Shown: positions 12,134-23,839 of the stretch, one piece after another
Position numbering within the stretch: position 1 is the first letter of the stretch
Layout: each line of letters opens with the position of its first letter
NCBI RefSeq assembly: GCF_949987535.1
Contig: NC_080067.1
Location: 61,934,405-61,998,404, forward strand
From: Balaenoptera acutorostrata
Taxonomy: Eukaryota > Chordata > Mammalia > Artiodactyla > Balaenopteridae
Reading direction: 5' to 3'
Length of the DNA: 64,000 nt
Translations under genes and position numbers: made by a program
The notes under the pieces: generated by a model
The model's input: the letters and a program-made list of their open reading frames with translations, nothing else
Database searches by the model: none
What the model was told of the DNA's origin: nothing

Positions 12134-13140
12134 TAGAATCTCCACATTGGTTCCCTGACCTATGGAATAAGGGCTATTATGGTGGGAAAGGCCAAGTGGA
12201 AGTCTTTAGAACTTCCCTTATCGAGCAAAATAGTAAATCAAAAGCAATACTACATTCCTGCAGAGATTGCAAAAATTAGTGCCACTATCAAGGACTTGAA
12301 GGATGCAGGGATAATGATTCCCACCACATCTCCATTCAATTCTCCCATTTGACCTGTGCAGAAAGCAGATGGATTTTGGAGAATGACAGTGGATTATCAA
12401 AAGTTTAACGATGTGTGACTCCAAATTGCAGCTGCCATACCAGATGTGGTTTCATTGCTTGAGCAAATTAACACATTCCCTGGTACCTGGTATGCTGCTA
12501 TTGATACGACAAATGCCTTTTTCTCCATCCTAGTTTGCTTCCACCTAGCAAGGCAAGCAATACACCTTTACTCACTTCTCTACCTTGGGGTATATCAACT
12601 CTCCAGACCAATGTCATAATTTAGTTTGTAGGAATCTTGATTTTTCCCTTCCACAAGATATCACACTGGTCAATTACAGATGACATTATGCTGTTGGACC
12701 TAGTGAGCAAGAAGTAGCAACCAATCTACACTTAATTGGTAAGATATTTGTATGTCAGAGGGTGGGAAATAAATCTGACTAAAATTCATGGGCCTTCTAT
12801 CTACTTCAGTGAAATTTCTAATGATCCATTGATGTGGGGCATGTAAAGATATCCTTTCTAAGGTAAAGGATAAGTTGTTGCATCTGACCACTCCTGCAAC
12901 CCGCAAAGAGGCATAGTACCTATTAGGCATCTTTGAATTTTGGAGATAACATATTCCTTATTTGGATGTGCTACTCCAGCCCATTTACCAGGTGACCCAA
13001 AAACCTACTAGTTTTGCATAGAATCCAGAGCAAGAGAAGAGTCTGCAACACATCCAAGCTGCTCTACCACTTATGCCATATGATCCAGAAGATCCAATGG
13101 TGCTTGAATTATCAGTGGCAGACAGGGGTGCTGTTTGCCG
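12134..13140 (+). pseudogene. ERVL reverse transcriptase remnant
   Basis: The order and text of a retroviral reverse transcriptase are readable in shifting frames, including a region near 12370-12560 for the fingers and palm. The two catalytic aspartate codons are at 12679-12684 (GATGAC), with the preceding bases mutated. Several stops and indels interrupt it. The connection domain follows to about 13140, where unrelated sequence begins. Confidence 0.75.
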
Positions 13141-13144
13141 TTCA

Positions 13145-13785
13145 AGGTATGAAGATAGAGATGTATCATTATAATTTATATACAATTATCTCACAATTGG
13201 AAATATATTTATGTGAAGTTTGACAAGTTAGGAAGAACAAGGGCATGCTAATCCAGAATTAATACTAAATGAGAACACTAGTATGGTTATCTTGGATCAT
13301 CTGAATCACCAACAAGAAACACAGATTGATAATTTTCTAGAATTCCTATGGGTAACAATGCCAACCAGTAGCAAATAAGATTCACACCACAGAGTACTAA
13401 AAAAAACTAGAGCAGTATTTAAGTAAGAAATACTTAAATGGAATACTGGAAAGAATTTAGCCTAATTAATAACTATGCTTTAAATGGACAAAAGCTAAAA
13501 TGTTACACTAAAAATAATTAATTACAACCTCAGTATTTCTTGTGCTTTAGAATTCTTCTTGCATTTCCTTAATACATGTTGCTGCTTCTCCAAATGGTTT
13601 GCTGAGGCCAATACAAGATTTAAAAGTGTGCACAACTTAAGTAACTAAAACTTTGGGATCTTCTGTTCTTGCAATTTCCAGTCACTGATTAGATCAGTTA
13701 CAGCATCATATTTTCCTCTAGATGATAGATACAAAGGCCTTTTAGAGGTCAAGTCATGATGCGAGAGGTCTCATATACCTAGAGG
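13145..13785. other. Unidentified ~640-bp insert within ERVL RNase H
   Basis: Retroviral sequence stops near 13140 and resumes near 13788. Between them is AT-rich DNA that matches nothing I recognise. The right part (about 13540-13780), read on the - strand, has coding-like segments in alternating frames but is broken by stops. A small hairpin (9-bp arms) lies near 13419-13441. No clear target duplication or poly(A) is seen, so it may be an old processed pseudogene fragment, an unknown repeat or a recombination product. Confidence 0.5.
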
Positions 13786-13787
13786 TG

Positions 13788-14640
13788 AATTGTAATACAG
13801 GTCTTTAGGATTTTGGAGCAAGGCCCTACCATTATCTGCAGATAATGACTCTTTTTTGGAGAAACAGCCCTTGGCCTGCTACTGGACCTTAGTAGAGACT
13901 GAATACTTTACCATGGACCACCAAATTACTACACAACTTAAGCTGTCCATCATGAACTGGGTGTTATTTGACCTCCAAGCCACAAAGTTGGGCACGGATG
14001 GCAATATCTGTCATCAAATGGAAGTAGTGTATATGTGATTGGGCCCAAGCAGACCCTGAAGGCACAAGAAAGTAGTCACATGAAAAAGTGGCCCAAATGC
14101 CTATGGTCCCCACTCCTGCTACACTGCCTTCTCTCACCTAGCTTGCATCTGTGACTTCATGGGGAGTTCTCTAAGATCAGTTGACAGAAGAAGAGAAGAC
14201 TTAGGCGTGGTTTACAGATGGTTCTGCACAATCTGCAGGTACCACCTGAAAATGGACAGCTGTAGTATTGTCCCTCTCTGGGACATCCCTGAATGATAGT
14301 GGTTGAAGGGAAATCCTTCCAGTGGAAGTTCCTTCTAGAACACAGAACAGAGCACTGGGTTGTTCACTTTGTTTGGAAAGAGAAATGGCTTGAAATTTGT
14401 TTATATACTGCTTATGGGCTGTGGCCAGTGATTTGGCTGGATAGTCAGGGACTTGGAAACACCATGATTAGAATACTAGTGACAAAGAAATTTGGGAAAT
14501 GTATGTGGATAGACCTCTCTGAATGGGCAAGAAACGTGAAAATATTTGTCTCCCATGTGAATGCTCATCAAAGGGGTAATATCAGCACAGGAGAACTTTA
14601 ATAATCAAATGGGTAGCATGACCTGTTTTGTGGATACCAG
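13788..14640 (+). pseudogene. ERVL RNase H remnant
   Basis: The frame 13856-14038 shows the '..LACYWTLVETE..' type segment. At 14211-14225 the codons for Phe-Thr-Asp-Gly-Ser give the first catalytic aspartate of RNase H. A 102-codon frame at 14293-14601 ends in '..VSHVNAHQRG..', the His-containing end of the domain. Frames are shifted relative to each other. Confidence 0.78.
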
Positions 14641-15330
14641 TCAGTCTCTTTCCCCAGCTACTCTTGTCATCATCCAATGGGCTTATGAACAAAGTGGACG
14701 TGGTGGCAGGATGGAGGTTACGCATGGACTCAGCAACATGGACTTCCACTCACTAAGGCTGACCTGGCTACTGCCACCAGGGTGCGCAGTTCCCCAGTAG
14801 CAGAGAGACCAACACTGGTAACCCGATGTGGCACCATTCCCAGGGTGATCAGCTGGCTGCCTAGTGGCAGGTTGATTACAGTGGATAGCTTTCATTATGG
14901 AAGGGGCAGCATTTTGTTCTTACTAGAATAGACGCTTATTCTGGTTGCAGATTTGTCTTCCCTGCACACAATCCTTCTCTGCCAAAACTGCCATCCATGG
15001 AGTTATAAAATGCCTTATCCACCATAATGGAATTCCACACAGCATTTCCTCTGATAAAGAAACGTCACAGCCAAAGAAGTGCAGTAATTGGCCTATGCTC
15101 CTGGGATTCCCTGGTCTTGCCGTGTTCCTCACCATTGTGAAGCAGCTGGCTTAATAGAGCAGTGAAATGTTCTTTTGAAGACTAAGTTACAGTACCAGCT
15201 ATGTGGCAATACCTTGCAGGGCTGGGGCAAGGTTTTCTAGAAGGCTGCATTTGTTCTGAATCAGTGTCGAATATATGAGGCTATTTCTCTGATGGCCAGG
15301 ATTCAGGAATCTATGACTCAAGGGGTGGAA
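14641..15330 (+). pseudogene. ERVL integrase remnant
   Basis: A frame at 14945-15154 includes '..HHNGIPHSISSDKET..', the region around the second catalytic aspartate of retroviral integrases. The first aspartate region lies upstream near 14880. Stops and frameshifts are frequent. It follows RNase H in the expected order. Confidence 0.75.
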
Positions 15331-15910
15331 ATGGGAGTGGTACCACTCACTATTAACCCTAAGTGACCCACAAACAAAATCCTATTCAAGCAACTTTATG
15401 CCCTGCTAGCTTAAGGGTCTTAGTTCCAGAGGGAGGAATCCTTCCACCAGGAGACACAATAATGATTCCCTTGAACTGGAGTTAAGACTACCACTTGGCC
15501 ATTTTAAGCTCCTCATGCCTCTGAATCAGCAGGGAAAATAATATGCCTCAGTTTAATGTAGAGGAAGGCATTCAAAGAAAGGAGGCAAAGACAAGGAAAT
15601 TCAAAGGCAAAGAGGGGAATCAACGTGTTGGCTCTGGTGATTGATTCCAGCTAAGGGGAAATTGGACTATTACTCTACTCTGAAGGTAAGGAAGAGTATG
15701 TCTGAAATACAGGCAATGCCTTAGGGCATCTCTAAGAATTACCATGCCTTGGAATTAAGGTCAATGGAAACTACAACTCAGTCCAAGCAGGACTACAATG
15801 GCCCAGACCCTTTAGGAATAAAAGTTTGGGTCACCCCAGAAGATTAAGAACTATGACCAGCTGAGATGGTTGGTGAAGGTAAAGGGAATGTATGAGTAGT
15901 GGAAGAAGGT
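15330..15910 (+). pseudogene. Possible dUTPase/3' region of ERVL
   Basis: ERVL elements are known for a dUTPase downstream of integrase and for lacking env. This stretch has the corresponding position and still reads like degraded coding sequence near 15410-15560. I did not identify the catalytic motifs with confidence. Confidence 0.4.
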
Positions 15911-15994
15911 ACTTATAAATACCAGCTATGACCACATGACCAGTTACAGAAATGAGAATTAGAACTGTCATGAGTAATTCCTTCTTATTTTGCT

Positions 15995-16058
15995 TATATT
16001 TCTACACACATATGCATTTGTACACATGTACATTTGTGTATATGTGTGTAGAAATATA
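15995..16058. repeat. 19-bp perfect inverted repeat, 26-nt spacer
   Basis: Arms at 15995-16013 and 16040-16058 are perfect reverse complements, starting TATATTTCTACACAC. The spacer contains a further small palindrome (GTACATGTAC type). It is rich in alternating purine-pyrimidine steps and lies between the ERVL body and its 3' LTR. Confidence 0.9.
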
Positions 16059-16345
16059 GTTTTCTCTTTTATTCACTTATCATGTAACATTGGCTTTATA
16101 TCATAACATTTAAGTACTGCTAATTTTACATCATAATATTTAAGTTATGGGATATCAAGGAGAGCAGGAAACATCACTCAAGAAATTTACCTCCTCTTCT
16201 GGGCAAGGGATGAGTGAATTTTCGATTGTATGAAGGATAGTTATACCATGTTAGGCACAAATATGACTTTGTTATTGTCTTTATTTGGAGATTAAGTATG
16301 GTTTTAAAAGATGTGTATGGGTGCCAAGTTGGCAAGGGGTGAAAT

Positions 16346-16483
16346 TGTGATGGCTAATTTTATTTGTCAACTTGACTGCTCATGGAATGCCCAGATTAAA
16401 TATTATTTCTGGGAGTATCTGTAAAAGTGTAGATGGGAATAATTCAATCTATTGGTTCTGTTTCTCTGGAGAAGCCTAATACA
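16346..16483 (+). repeat. 3' LTR of the ERVL-type provirus, internally deleted
   Basis: It starts TGTGATGGCTAATTTTATTTG and ends CCTAATACA like the 5' LTR, but is only about 138 bp. The first about 90 bp and last about 45 bp match the 5' LTR, so about 370 bp of the middle is gone. Confidence 0.85.
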
Positions 16484-16489
16484 TAACTG

Positions 16490-19264
16490 ATCTTGACAAT
16501 GAATGAGTGAAATTTGCATTCATTTTTCCCATACTGTTGACCTTAAATTCTGGAACACTCATTGTGTACTTTTCGTTAACCTTCTGGGAGTCCCTCCCCA
16601 TGGATTTGAGGATAAAATGTCTCTGAAATATAAGGCAATTTCAGGATACCTAGAAACTCACTACAGAGTATAGATGACTGTTTAAAAGAAATTTCTTTTA
16701 TAAATGAAAAATGAAGGTGATACTGGACAAAGTGACTTTTGCCACTTGGTAGTAGGGGCCAGAGAGGACACGGAAAGATCAAATAAGAGGATTAAAATTT
16801 TTTTGTCAAGTGAGGCTATGCCTTGTACCCATGTTTCATTAAAAAAGGAAATTAGAAACAAGTACATGTATATTACTGCATGTATTAATGTAGAGTTTAA
16901 TTGGTTTAGAGTGAATTAATGGCTGCTTGCAATATTTCTGGCAATTTGTTATAAGCTGTGTAATTTTAAATTGTTTCTTGAAAATGCTGGATAAAACATT
17001 TTAATTCACACACTGCTTTAGGAATTGATTTGGGGATAATAAAATATAATGAAATGTGTTACCTCAGATGGATGTAAGTTCTGTTTGCTGTGCGATTTTT
17101 TTTTTTTAACTTTAATGCAAATAATGAGTACGCTGCTAGGATATTTAGAAGAGCTGTAACTGTCTGAAAGTTACTCATCTCTCTCTCTCTCCATTGGGCA
17201 AACTATAGCTATTTTAAAATTCTATTTTCTTGAAGCAGTAGAGAACAAGGAAAATCCTCTAGGGCTTTCTTCTTTATCCAAGAAAAATTACATGTGAAAT
17301 TGAAAGGCAACTCAGCAAAGAAATTATTATAGAAGAATAGAAATCGGAACACTTGCATTTGGGCCACTAAGGAGAAATTCCATGAATTCTCAGCTAGTTT
17401 TTGATAGCAACAGGTTTGCATATGACCAGCTGTGAAACTGAGATGATGTGAGTTGCTTCTACCTAGTGTGAAAATTAACTGTAAGTAATTCTGGAAAAAA
17501 ATAGTAGTTATTCTTCTAAGATGTTCAAGAAAAAGCAAGCAGAGGTGATTATTAGCATATTATTTTTATATTTGTGAATATTATTTTCCTGCTCTGACAA
17601 TATGTACCTGGGAGAATTTCAAACAAAAGAAGATCTGGGCATATGAAACCACTCAAAGTATATAGATCCCCTTCATGTCATAGAGAATCAGAATAGTGTT
17701 AGAATGGTATTACCATTAGAATGGTATTGGCTTTCTTCATTCCAACTAAAATTTTCAGCTTTCAGGAATATAGTCACCCACAATTTCTCCACTCTTCTTT
17801 TGGAAACTTCTTTCGCCACTATTTTCTTCTGCAGTTGATTAGGTAGCAGTAGAACCTAAAAAAAGAACTCAAATAGATTATGACCCAAATAGTCCAGAAT
17901 TTGTCCCCAAATTACCAATCATAATACTACTGGCAAAGCAATCTATTTTTTCACACCCTTTGTTTTCTCTTTCTGTAATAATCCTATGTTTTATGGATTC
18001 CTTTCTGAGGTATCTAATTTTCTCATGCCAATTCTTTTCTCATACCTTCAACCAGAAAGCCTGTTCTGAGAAAAGCTTTTCCCGATTCTACCTCCCTTCT
18101 GCTTGTTCTCACTGAAGTTTGCACTTCTGTTATGGAGTTAATCACATTACATATTGCAAATTTTCACATATGAATTTAATTCTGCCATTAGACTATGAGC
18201 TTACTAACAAAGATCATTTTTTTAATTGGTAATACGTTTTGACAAGTGGATATAGATTTCATCTTGGGGGCTTGGGGCCTTAGTAAGTAAGAAGACAAGG
18301 TCTTCTTTTCTTATTTTGGTTTTAATCAGAGGAACCATTTTGCCACATCCAAAGTCACATCATAAATGCGTCTTCCTCTTCTGCTACTTCTAAAGCCATC
18401 CATGGATTCCCGATTTTTTGTTTCCACTCTCACTTTCCAGCAGTTTCAGTCCTGGTTATTAGCTGGTAAAGTAGAGACCTTTTGGGAGTAGGAGTGGAAT
18501 GGGTCTTCCTTTATTTTATTTGTATTTCTTTCTCTTTTTTTGCTAAGAGCTTTCTCCAGTGCTATTTGGCTTCTTCACTTCCACCCTTTTAAGGTGGCAG
18601 GAAAAGTACTATTTACATTATTTCATTTTAAAAAATTGAAGTTCAGAGACTCAGTTGCTTGAATTCATTAAGACTAAAAAACCCCAGAATTTTGATCCCT
18701 ACTCTTCATTCCCCCAACTCAGTACTTTTTCATTCTATAAAAACCTCACATAGCATGTCATCATCTTAGAATATTTTCTCAGTAAACTTTGAGGTCAAGT
18801 ACCCAGTATTAGACACTGTGGAATGAACTGGTTCAGTAACTATCACACTGATCCTATTGCACTTAAAATCTAAGAGATTTTCATATCTATCAACAGACTA
18901 AGGTCCATTTATCTAAATTTTAAATAGCTTTTAAATTTAATTGATTTGTCAGTGCAACTGAGCTCCTTAAGTATTCTTAGCACATCAACGTAGTGATTAA
19001 AATAATAGCAATTTGTAGGAGTGCAGATTAAATATATGTCCATTTTTAATTTTGCTGTAATTCACAGAACCATTTTGGTATGCTTAGTAGCAAATAAACT
19101 TATATGACATGAGTTAAACTGGATAATCTGTGACATTTGCCTTCAGAGACACATGTCATCAATGACTAGCTTGAATTTTCAAGGCCCATCCTTAGAAGGC
19201 TGTTAATAACGCCTGTATTTTCATTATCCTTATAATTTAGGTATTACCATGTTCAGTGATAGAT
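16490..19264. other. Unique AT-rich intergenic DNA
   Basis: I recognise no gene, RNA or repeat family. A short CT run lies at about 17180-17193 and a T tract near 17097-17108. A small local duplication of AGAATGGTATT occurs near 17701-17735. A 109-codon frame on the - strand (17209-17538) has no features of a protein that I know. Confidence 0.5.
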
Positions 19265-19290
19265 TTAACTCAATCTTTTTTTTTTTTTTT

Positions 19291-19732
19291 TTAGAAATTT
19301 CATGTAATGTCTGAAACATTTATATTAACATATTTCCATACAAATACAAATATAAGATTTTTAGAAATTTCATGTAATGTCTGAAACATTTATATTAACA
19401 TATTTCCATACAAATACAAATATAAGATTTTTAGAAATTTCATGTAATGTTTGAAACATTTATATTAACATATTTCCATACATATTTCCATACAAATACA
19501 AATATAAGATTTTTAGAAATTTCATGTAATGTCTGAAACATTTATATTAACATATTTCCATACATATTTCCATACAAATACAAATATAAGATTTTTAGAA
19601 ATTTCATGTAATGTCTGAAACATTTATATTAACATATTTCCATACATATTTCCATACAAATACAAATATAAGATTTTTAGAAATTTCATGTAATGTCTGA
19701 AACATTTATATTAACATATTTCCATACAAATA
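19291..19732 (-). repeat. Minisatellite (70/82-bp units) between L1 3' end and poly(A)
   Basis: Units start at 19291, 19361, 19431, 19513, 19595 and 19677. The first two are 70 bp and the next three are 82 bp. The sixth is cut at about 56 bp where it meets the L1 side. The 82-bp form has an extra 12 bp, a duplicated CATATTTCCATA. Units are almost identical; unit 3 has TTTGAAAC where the others have TCTGAAAC. The array lies inside the target duplications, so it was either carried in with the L1 or expanded afterwards within the insertion. Confidence 0.95.
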
Positions 19733-19962
19733 ACCCAATGAAAGTTTAGTATTAGTTGTTTTGTTTGTTTTTTTATACTGCAGGTTCTTATTAGGCATCA
19801 ATTTTATACACATCAGTGTATACATGTCAATCCCAATCGCCCAATTCAGCACACCACCATCCCCACCTCACCACAGTTTTCCCCCCTTGGTGTCCATATG
19901 TCCATTCTCTACATCTGTGTCTCAATTTCTGCCCTGCAAACTGGCTCATCTGTACCATTTTT

Positions 19963-22900
19963 CTAGGTTCCACATACATGCATTAATATACGATATTTGT
20001 TTTTCTCTTTCTGACTTACTTCACTCTGTATGACAGTCTCTAGATCCATCCACATCTCAACAAATGACTCAATTTCGTTCCTTTTTATGGCTGAGTAATA
20101 TTCCATTGTATATATGTACCACCTCTTCTTTATCCATTCGTCTGTTGATGGGCATTTAGGTTGCTTCCATGACCTGGCTATTGTAAATAGTGCTGCAATG
20201 AACATTCGGGTGCATGTGTCTTTTTGAATTACGGTTTTCTCTGGGTATATGCCCAGTAGTGGGATTGCTGGGTCATATGGTAATTCTATTTTTAGTTTTT
20301 TAAAGAACCTCCATATTGTTCTCCATAGTGGCTGTATCAATTTACATTCCCACCAACAGTGCAAGAGGTTTCCCTTTTCTCCACACCCTCTCCAGCATTT
20401 GTTGTTTGTAGATTTTCTGATGATGCCCATTCTAACAGGAGTGAGGTGATACCTCATTGTAGTTTTGATTTGCATTTCTCTAATAATTAATGACGTTGAG
20501 CATCTTTTCATGTGCTTCATGGCCGTCTGTATGTCTTCTTTGGAGAAATGTCTATTTAGGTCTTCTGCCCATTTTTGGATTGGGGTGTTTGTTTCTTTGA
20601 TATCGAGCCGAATGAGCTGTTTATATATTTTGGAGATTAATCCTTTGTCCGTTGATTCATTTGCAAATATTTTCTCCCATTCTGAGGGTTGTCTTTTCAT
20701 TTTGTTTATGGTTTCCTTTGCTGTGCAAAAGCTTTGAAGTTTCATTAGGTCCCACTTGTTTATTTTTGTTTTTATTTCCATTACTCTAGGAGGTGGATCA
20801 AAAAAGATCTTGCTGTGATTTATGTCAAAGAGTGTTCTTCCTATGTTTTCCTCTAAGAGTTTTATAGTGTCCCATCTTATATTTAGGTCTCTAATCCATT
20901 TTGAGTTTATTTTTGTGTATGGTGTTAAGGAGTATTCTAATTTCATTCTTTTATATGTAGCTGTCCAGTTTTCCCAGCACCACTTATTGAAGAGACTGTC
21001 TTTTCTCCATTGTATATCTTTGCCTCCTTTGTCATAGATTAGTTGACCATAGGTGCGTGGGTTAATCTCTGGGCTTTCTATCTTGTTCCATTGATCTATG
21101 TTTCTGTTTTTGTGCCAGTACCATATTGTCTTGATTACTGTAGCTTTGTAGTATAGTCTGAAGTCAGGGAGTCTGATTCCTCCAGCTCCATTTTTTTGCC
21201 TCAAGACTGCTTTGGCTATTCGGGGTCTTTTGTGTCTCCATACAAATTTTAAGATGATTTGTTCTAGCTCCGTAAAAAATGCCATTGGTAATTTGATAGG
21301 GATTGCATTAAATCTGTAGATTGCTTTGGGTAGTATACTCATTTTCACAATGTTGATTCTTCCAATCCAAGAACATGGTATATCTCTCCATCTGTTGGTA
21401 TCATCTTTAATTTCTTTCATCAGTGTCTTATAGTTTTCTGCATACAGGTCTTTTGTCTCCCTAGGTAGGTTTATTCCTAGGTATTTTATTCTTTTTGTTG
21501 CAATGGTAAATGGGAGTGTTTCCATAATTTCTTTTTCAGATTTTTCATCATTAGTGTATAGGAATGCAAGAGATTTCTGTGCATTAATTTTGTATCCTGC
21601 AACTTTACCATATTCATTAATTAGCTCTAGCAGTTTTCTGGTGGCAGTTTTAGGATTCTCTATGTATAGTATCATGTCATCCGCAAACAGTGACAGTTTT
21701 ACTTCTTCTTTTCCAATTTGTATTCCTTTTATTTCTTTTTCTTCTCTGATTGCCGTGGCTAGGACTTCCAGAACTATGTTGAATAATAGTGGTGAGAGTG
21801 GACATCCTTGTCTCATTCCTGATCTTAGAGGAAATGCTTTCAGTTTTTCACCATTGAGAATGATGTTTGCTGTGGGTTTGTCATATATGGCCTTTATTAT
21901 GTTGAGGTAGGTTCCCTCTATGCCCACTTTCTGGAGAGTTTTTATCAGAAATGGGTGTTGAATTTTGTCAAAAGCTTTTTCTGCATCTATTGAGATGACC
22001 ATATGGTTTTTATTCTTCAATTTGTTAATATGGTGTATCACATTGATTGATTTGCGTATATTGAAGAATCCTTGCATCCCTGGGATAAATCCCACTTGAT
22101 CATGGTGTATGATCCTTTTAATGTGTTGTTGGATTCTGTTTGCTAGTATTTTGTTGAGGATTTTTGCATCTATATTCATCAGTGATATTGGTCTGTAATT
22201 TTCTTTTTTTGTAGTGTCTTTGTCTGGTTTTGGTATCAGGGTGATGGTGGCCTCATAGAATGAGTTTGGGAGTGTTCCTTCCTCTGCAATTTTTTGGAAG
22301 AGTTTGAGAAGGATGGGTGTTAGCTCTTCTCTAAATGTTTGATAGAATTCACCTGTGAAGCCCTCTGGTCCTGGACTTTTGTTTGTTGGAAGATTTTTAA
22401 TCACAGTTTCAATTTCATTACTTGTGATTGGTCTGTTCATATTTTCTGTTTCTTCCTGATTCAGTCTTGGAAGGTTATACCTTTCTAAAAATTTGTCCAT
22501 TTCTTCCAGGTTGTCCATTTTATTGGCATAGAGTTGCTTGTAGTAGTCTCTTAGGATGCTTTGTATTTCTGCGGTGTCTGTTGTAACTTCTCCTTTTTCA
22601 TTTCTGATTTTATTGATTTGAGTCCTCTCCCTCTTTTTCTTGATGAGTCTGGCTAATGGCTTATCAATTTTGTTTATCTTCTCAAAGAACCAACTTTTAG
22701 TTTTATTGATCTTTGCTATTGTTTTCTTTGTTTCTATTTCATTTATTTCTGCTCTGATCTTTATGATTTCTTTCCTTCTGCTAACTTTGGGTTTTGTTTG
22801 TTCTTCTTTCTCTAGTTTCTTTAGGTGTAAGGTTAGATTGTTTACTTGAGATTTTTCTTGTTTCTTTAGATAGGCTTGTATAGCTATAAACTTCCCTCTT

Positions 22901-23781
22901 AGAACCGCTTTTGCTGCATCCCATAGGTTTTGGGTCGTCGTGTTTTCATTGTCATTTGTCTCTAGGTATTTTTTGATTTCCTCTTTGATTTCTTCAGTGA
23001 TCTCTTGGTTATTTAGTAACGTATTGTTTAGCCTCCATGTGTTTGTCTTTTTTACGTTTTTTTCCCTGTAATTCATTTCTAATCTCATAGCGTTGTGGTC
23101 AGAAAAGATGCTTGATATGATTTCAATTTTCTTAAATTTACTGAGGCTTGATTTGTGACCCAAGATGTGATCTATCCTGGAGAATGTTCCGTGCGCACTT
23201 GAGAAGAATGTGTAATCTGCTGTTTTTGGATGGAATGTCCTATATATATCAATTAAACCTATCTGGTCTATTGTGTCATTTAAAGCTTCTGTTTCCTTAT
23301 TTATTTTCATTTTGGATGATCTGTCCATTGGTGTAAGTGAGGTGTTAAAGTCCCCCACTATTATTGTGTTACTGTTGATTTCCTCTTTTATAGCTGTTAG
23401 CAGTTGCCTTATGTATTGAGGTGCTCCTATGTTGGGTGCATATATATTTATAATTGTTATATCTTCTTCTTGGATTTATCCCTGGATCATTATGTAGTGT
23501 CCTTCCTTGTCTCTTGTAACATTCTTTATTTTAAAGTCTATTTTATCTGATATGAGTATAGCCACTCCAGCTTTCTTTTGATTTCCATTTGCATGGAATA
23601 TCTTTTTCCATCCCCTCACTTTCAGTCTGTATGTGTCCCTAGGTCTAAAGTGGGTCTCTTGTAGACAGCATATATATGGGTCTTGTTTTTGTATCCATTC
23701 AGCCAGTCTATGTCTTTTGGTTGGGGCATTTAATCCATTCACATTTAAGGTAATTATTGATATGTATGTTCCTATGACCAT
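19963..23781 (-). pseudogene. LINE-1 ORF2 (endonuclease-reverse transcriptase) with one premature stop
   Basis: ORF2p nicks target DNA and reverse-transcribes L1 RNA. Counting the stop codon, the frame has 1273 codons, close to the usual 1275 residues. It is open from the ATG at 23781 to codon 101, has TAA at 23478-23476 (codon 102), then stays open in the same frame to the normal end at 19963. The longest internal piece is 1131 codons. Endonuclease residues are visible: Asn13, Glu42, Asp144 in MGDFNT, and Asp228-His229 in SDH. The reverse transcriptase FADD pair is Asp701-Asp702 (codons at 21681-21676). The C-terminal Cys-rich segment CWRGCGEKG...HCWWEC is intact. The stop falls inside the endonuclease domain, so no full protein is expected. 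Confidence 0.95.
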
Positions 23782-23839
23782 TTTCTTAATTGTTTTGGGT
23801 TTGTTTTTGTAGGTCCTTTTCTTCTCTTGTGTTTCCCAC

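Larger units (their letters stand above)
9696..16483 (+). mobile_element. Decayed ERVL-type (class III) provirus
   Basis: This is a whole endogenous retrovirus in the order 5' LTR, gag remnant, protease, reverse transcriptase, RNase H, integrase, a possible dUTPase region and a shortened 3' LTR. The LTRs are of the MLT2/ERVL kind, starting TGTGATGG and ending CTAATACA. All frames carry several stops and shifts, so no protein can be made. About 640 bp of foreign sequence interrupts it at roughly 13145-13785. The 5-bp flanks (TTAAT and TAACT) do not match well, which fits great age. It shares no recent history with the provirus at 55.6-59.0 kb. Confidence 0.85.

Noticed and set aside
19291..19732. 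CRISPR array
   Set aside because: The repeats are contiguous without unique spacers, in a mammalian L1 insertion, so this is a minisatellite.
19963..22849. Several + strand frames of 60-135 codons across this interval
   Set aside because: All are antisense to L1 ORF2 and have no independent features.
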